A program made the position numbers and the translations under genes. 6,138 bases of DNA from Methanobacteriota archaeon (lineage in GTDB: Archaea > Altiarchaeota > Altiarchaeia > IMC4 > QMZM01): the NCBI GenBank assembly GCA_021731385.1, contig JAKFXM010000225.1:1-6138 (forward strand). The letters run 5' to 3'. Of this stretch, positions 4,579-6,138 are shown one piece after another (position 1 is the stretch's first letter; every line of letters begins with the position of its first letter). The notes beneath the pieces were generated by a model. That model saw only the letters and a list, made by a program, of their open reading frames with translations, was not told the DNA's origin and made no database searches.

Positions 4579-5640
4579 ATGATCAGGATGGAAAGGAAAA
4601 GTATCATAAAAAATCAGATACAAGATTACGAAAATTCGCTTTCTTCTATTATCCGGAAGGTTGAGGAGAGTAAGCATAAAGCAATCACAACAGTTAATAA
4701 ACTGCTGATTGAACTTTACCGGTTTATTGGTGAGGCTATTGTCAATCTTCAAGAAAAAAGCGAATGGGGTGATGGAGTTGTTGAAAAACTATCTCAGGAT
4801 TTGAGGATTAAATATCCCGGACAGGGCGGATTTTCAGTCCAGAATTTATGGTATATGAAAAAATTCTATCTGACTTATCGTGATATCCCAATTCTCCAGA
4901 CACTGTCTGGAGAATTAAGCTGGTCAAACAATGTGCTTATTTTAGACAAAACAAAAACCATTGAAGAGAAAGAATTCTATTTAAAGATGTGTCTTAAAGA
5001 ACGATGGTCTTATAGAGAACTTCAACGACAAATTGACTCGGCCTATTTTGAAAGATTCATCCTTTCTCAAAAACCGGATAAACTGATAAAAATAGAGCAG
5101 GATAAACTTGCCATTCCATTGGATGATATTCATCGCCATTTAAAGGATGAATATATCCTGGAGTTCTTAGATCTGTCAAAAACCTTCTCTGAAAAGGAAC
5201 TTCGCAAGGCAATCCTTGACAATCTCAGGGATTTCTTTCTGGAATTTGGCAAGAACCTATCATTCATTGGTGAGGAATATCCGGTAGTTATAGATAAGGA
5301 AGAGTTTAGAATCGACTTACTATTTTTTCACAGGGAACTTAAATGTCTTGTACCAGTTGAACTTAAGATAGGCAAATTCAAACCCGAATATGTCGGGAAG
5401 ATGCAGTTTTATCTTGCCGCCCTTGATGAGCAGATAAAACTTCCGCATGAAAATCCGTCAATTGGTTTAATTCTCTGTCGCTCTAAGAAAGAGAGTATTG
5501 TTCGCTTAACATTAGGTAAAACCCACAAACCAATAAAGATCTCTGTTTATAGAACCAAACTCCCGGATAAAAAACTTATCCAGCAGAGACTGGAAAGAAT
5601 TAAACTACCTGAAAGGTTGTTAAAAAGCAGTGATTCATAA
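4579..5640 (+). CDS. DUF1016 / YhcG-type PD-(D/E)XK nuclease domain protein
   Basis: The 353-residue protein has the full two-domain layout of the family, at its usual length of about 350. The N-terminal helical DUF1016 domain (about 10-160) shows WGDGVVEKLSQDL, GFSVQNLWYMKKFY, LSWSNNVLIL and WSYRELQRQIDSAYFER. The C-terminal nuclease fold (about 185-330) has FRIDLLFFH with D246 and VPVELKIG with E261-L-K263, the PD-(D/E)XK triad, followed by QFYLAALDEQ. All catalytic positions are present, so it may be active. The natural substrate is not established; members are often found near defence, restriction or mobile genes. The start ATG (4579) lies 6 bp after the HAD stop, with an AGGA overlapping that stop; M4 is an alternative. 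It sits between housekeeping-type genes, suggesting a late insertion into the operon. Confidence 0.93.
   Translation: MIRMERKSIIKNQIQDYENSLSSIIRKVEESKHKAITTVNKLLIELYRFIGEAIVNLQEKSEWGDGVVEKLSQDLRIKYPGQGGFSVQNLWYMKKFYLTYRDIPILQTLSGELSWSNNVLILDKTKTIEEKEFYLKMCLKERWSYRELQRQIDSAYFERFILSQKPDKLIKIEQDKLAIPLDDIHRHLKDEYILEFLDLSKTFSEKELRKAILDNLRDFFLEFGKNLSFIGEEYPVVIDKEEFRIDLLFFHRELKCLVPVELKIGKFKPEYVGKMQFYLAALDEQIKLPHENPSIGLILCRSKKESIVRLTLGKTHKPIKISVYRTKLPDKKLIQQRLERIKLPERLLKSSDS
4890..4916. repeat. 12-bp perfect hairpin inside the nuclease gene
   Basis: AATTCTCCAGAC, loop ACT, GTCTGGAGAATT. It encodes the ILQTLSGEL part of the DUF1016 domain, just before the conserved LSW motif. The local protein sequence looks normal for the family, so it may not be an insertion. 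Confidence 0.75.
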
Positions 5641-5653
5641 AATTAAATTAAGA

Positions 5654-6138
5654 ATGGATGTCATAGGTTTCGGCGCATTGAATTTTGACAAACTCTACAG
5701 CGTTGACAGGATTGCTAAAGAGGGCGAACATATAGAGATAAAGGGTGTAAGAGAGGCATCAGGCGGCTCTGCAGCAAATACGATTGCAGGACTGGCAAGG
5801 CTTGGTCTAAAGACAGGTTTTATAGGTGCAGTTGGAAATGATGCCGAAGGAAAGAGGATTCTGCAGGATTTCAGGGCTGATGGGGTTGATACAAGAGGGA
5901 TAGTCAAAATTGATGGAAGAACGGGGATAATTATCGGCTTTGTTGATAGCAATGGTGAAAGGACATTATATCCATATCCCGGAGTAAACAGCATGATTAG
6001 GATTCGTCACATTAATTCTGATTATATAAAAAGGACGAGAATCCTGCACCTGGGTTCTTTTGTAAATGAAAGGCAGTTTGAGATCCAGAAAAGGGTGGTA
6101 GAGAAACTGCCGGAGGATGTAAAGGTCAGTTTCAGCCC
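5654..6138 (+). CDS. PfkB-family carbohydrate/nucleoside kinase, N-terminal part (runs off the window)
   Basis: The frame is open to the window end, giving 161 codons of a protein usually about 300 residues long. It begins MDVIGFGALNFDKLYSVDRI and carries the first PfkB signature ASGGSAANT (G37-G38...N42), then GLARLGLKTGFIGAVGND, a lid/beta region GRTGIIIGFVDSNGERTLY and PGVNSM. These place it in the ribokinase/PfkB fold: ATP- or ADP-dependent phosphorylation of a sugar or nucleoside in the cytosol. The catalytic Asp and anion hole (GxGD) are beyond the window, and the substrate cannot be read from this half. The ATG at 5654 lies 13 bp after the nuclease stop with no clear Shine-Dalgarno; the family N-terminus supports this start. 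Confidence 0.92.
   Translation, partial: MDVIGFGALNFDKLYSVDRIAKEGEHIEIKGVREASGGSAANTIAGLARLGLKTGFIGAVGNDAEGKRILQDFRADGVDTRGIVKIDGRTGIIIGFVDSNGERTLYPYPGVNSMIRIRHINSDYIKRTRILHLGSFVNERQFEIQKRVVEKLPEDVKVSFS

Noticed and set aside
4447..4752. Minus-strand 101-codon reading frame
   Set aside because: It is opposite the end of the HAD gene and the start of the well-supported nuclease gene; its composition is that of an antisense shadow.
5695..5994. Minus-strand 99-codon reading frame
   Set aside because: It is antisense to the PfkB kinase, whose family motifs are clear on the plus strand.

Overview
The window looks like chromosomal DNA of a methanogen-related euryarchaeon (Methanosarcinales or a neighbouring ANME-type lineage is my guess). 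The reasons are a class III (QxSxEY) archaeal signal peptide, an EhaR/COG4030-type HAD protein, a stand-alone 6-phospho-3-hexuloisomerase, an intron-containing tRNA-Thr without encoded CCA, and archaeal TATA boxes upstream of minus-strand genes. The DNA is AT-rich, especially between genes. No database search was possible, so lineage and unnamed families are inference.

Left half, all on the minus strand. hxlB (150-734) has its own TATA box. Next is a two-gene unit of unknown function: a 77-residue protein with a possible zinc site (1798-2031) and a 277-residue protein (943-1776). A very clear C-terminal membrane anchor, out of frame by one base, overlaps the end of the 277-residue gene. After about 300 bp of AT-rich DNA comes tRNA-Thr(GGT) with a 19-nt intron (2337-2429). 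A 76-residue conserved-looking protein (2606-2836) follows, and its last 48 bp are present twice, the copies separated by three hairpins.

Right half, plus strand. A divergent AT-rich promoter region (2852-2892) leads into a tightly spaced run: a class III signal-peptide (pilin-like) protein, an EhaR-like HAD protein, a DUF1016/YhcG-type PD-(D/E)XK nuclease, and a PfkB-family sugar or nucleoside kinase cut off by the window end. Gaps are 10, 6 and 13 bp, so co-transcription is likely. The nuclease, a family typical of defence and mobile contexts, is an odd member of this run.

The most unusual signal is a cluster of nested palindromes of about 100 bp (4335-4434) inside the HAD coding sequence. 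It keeps the reading frame and adds about 33 residues near the C-terminus, resembling in principle the protein-coding palindromic elements known from Rickettsia. A structure with similar flanking words and a similar hairpin core sits at the left edge of the window (3-93). Together with the hairpin/direct-repeat block at 2471-2647, this suggests small palindromic repeats moving in this genome.
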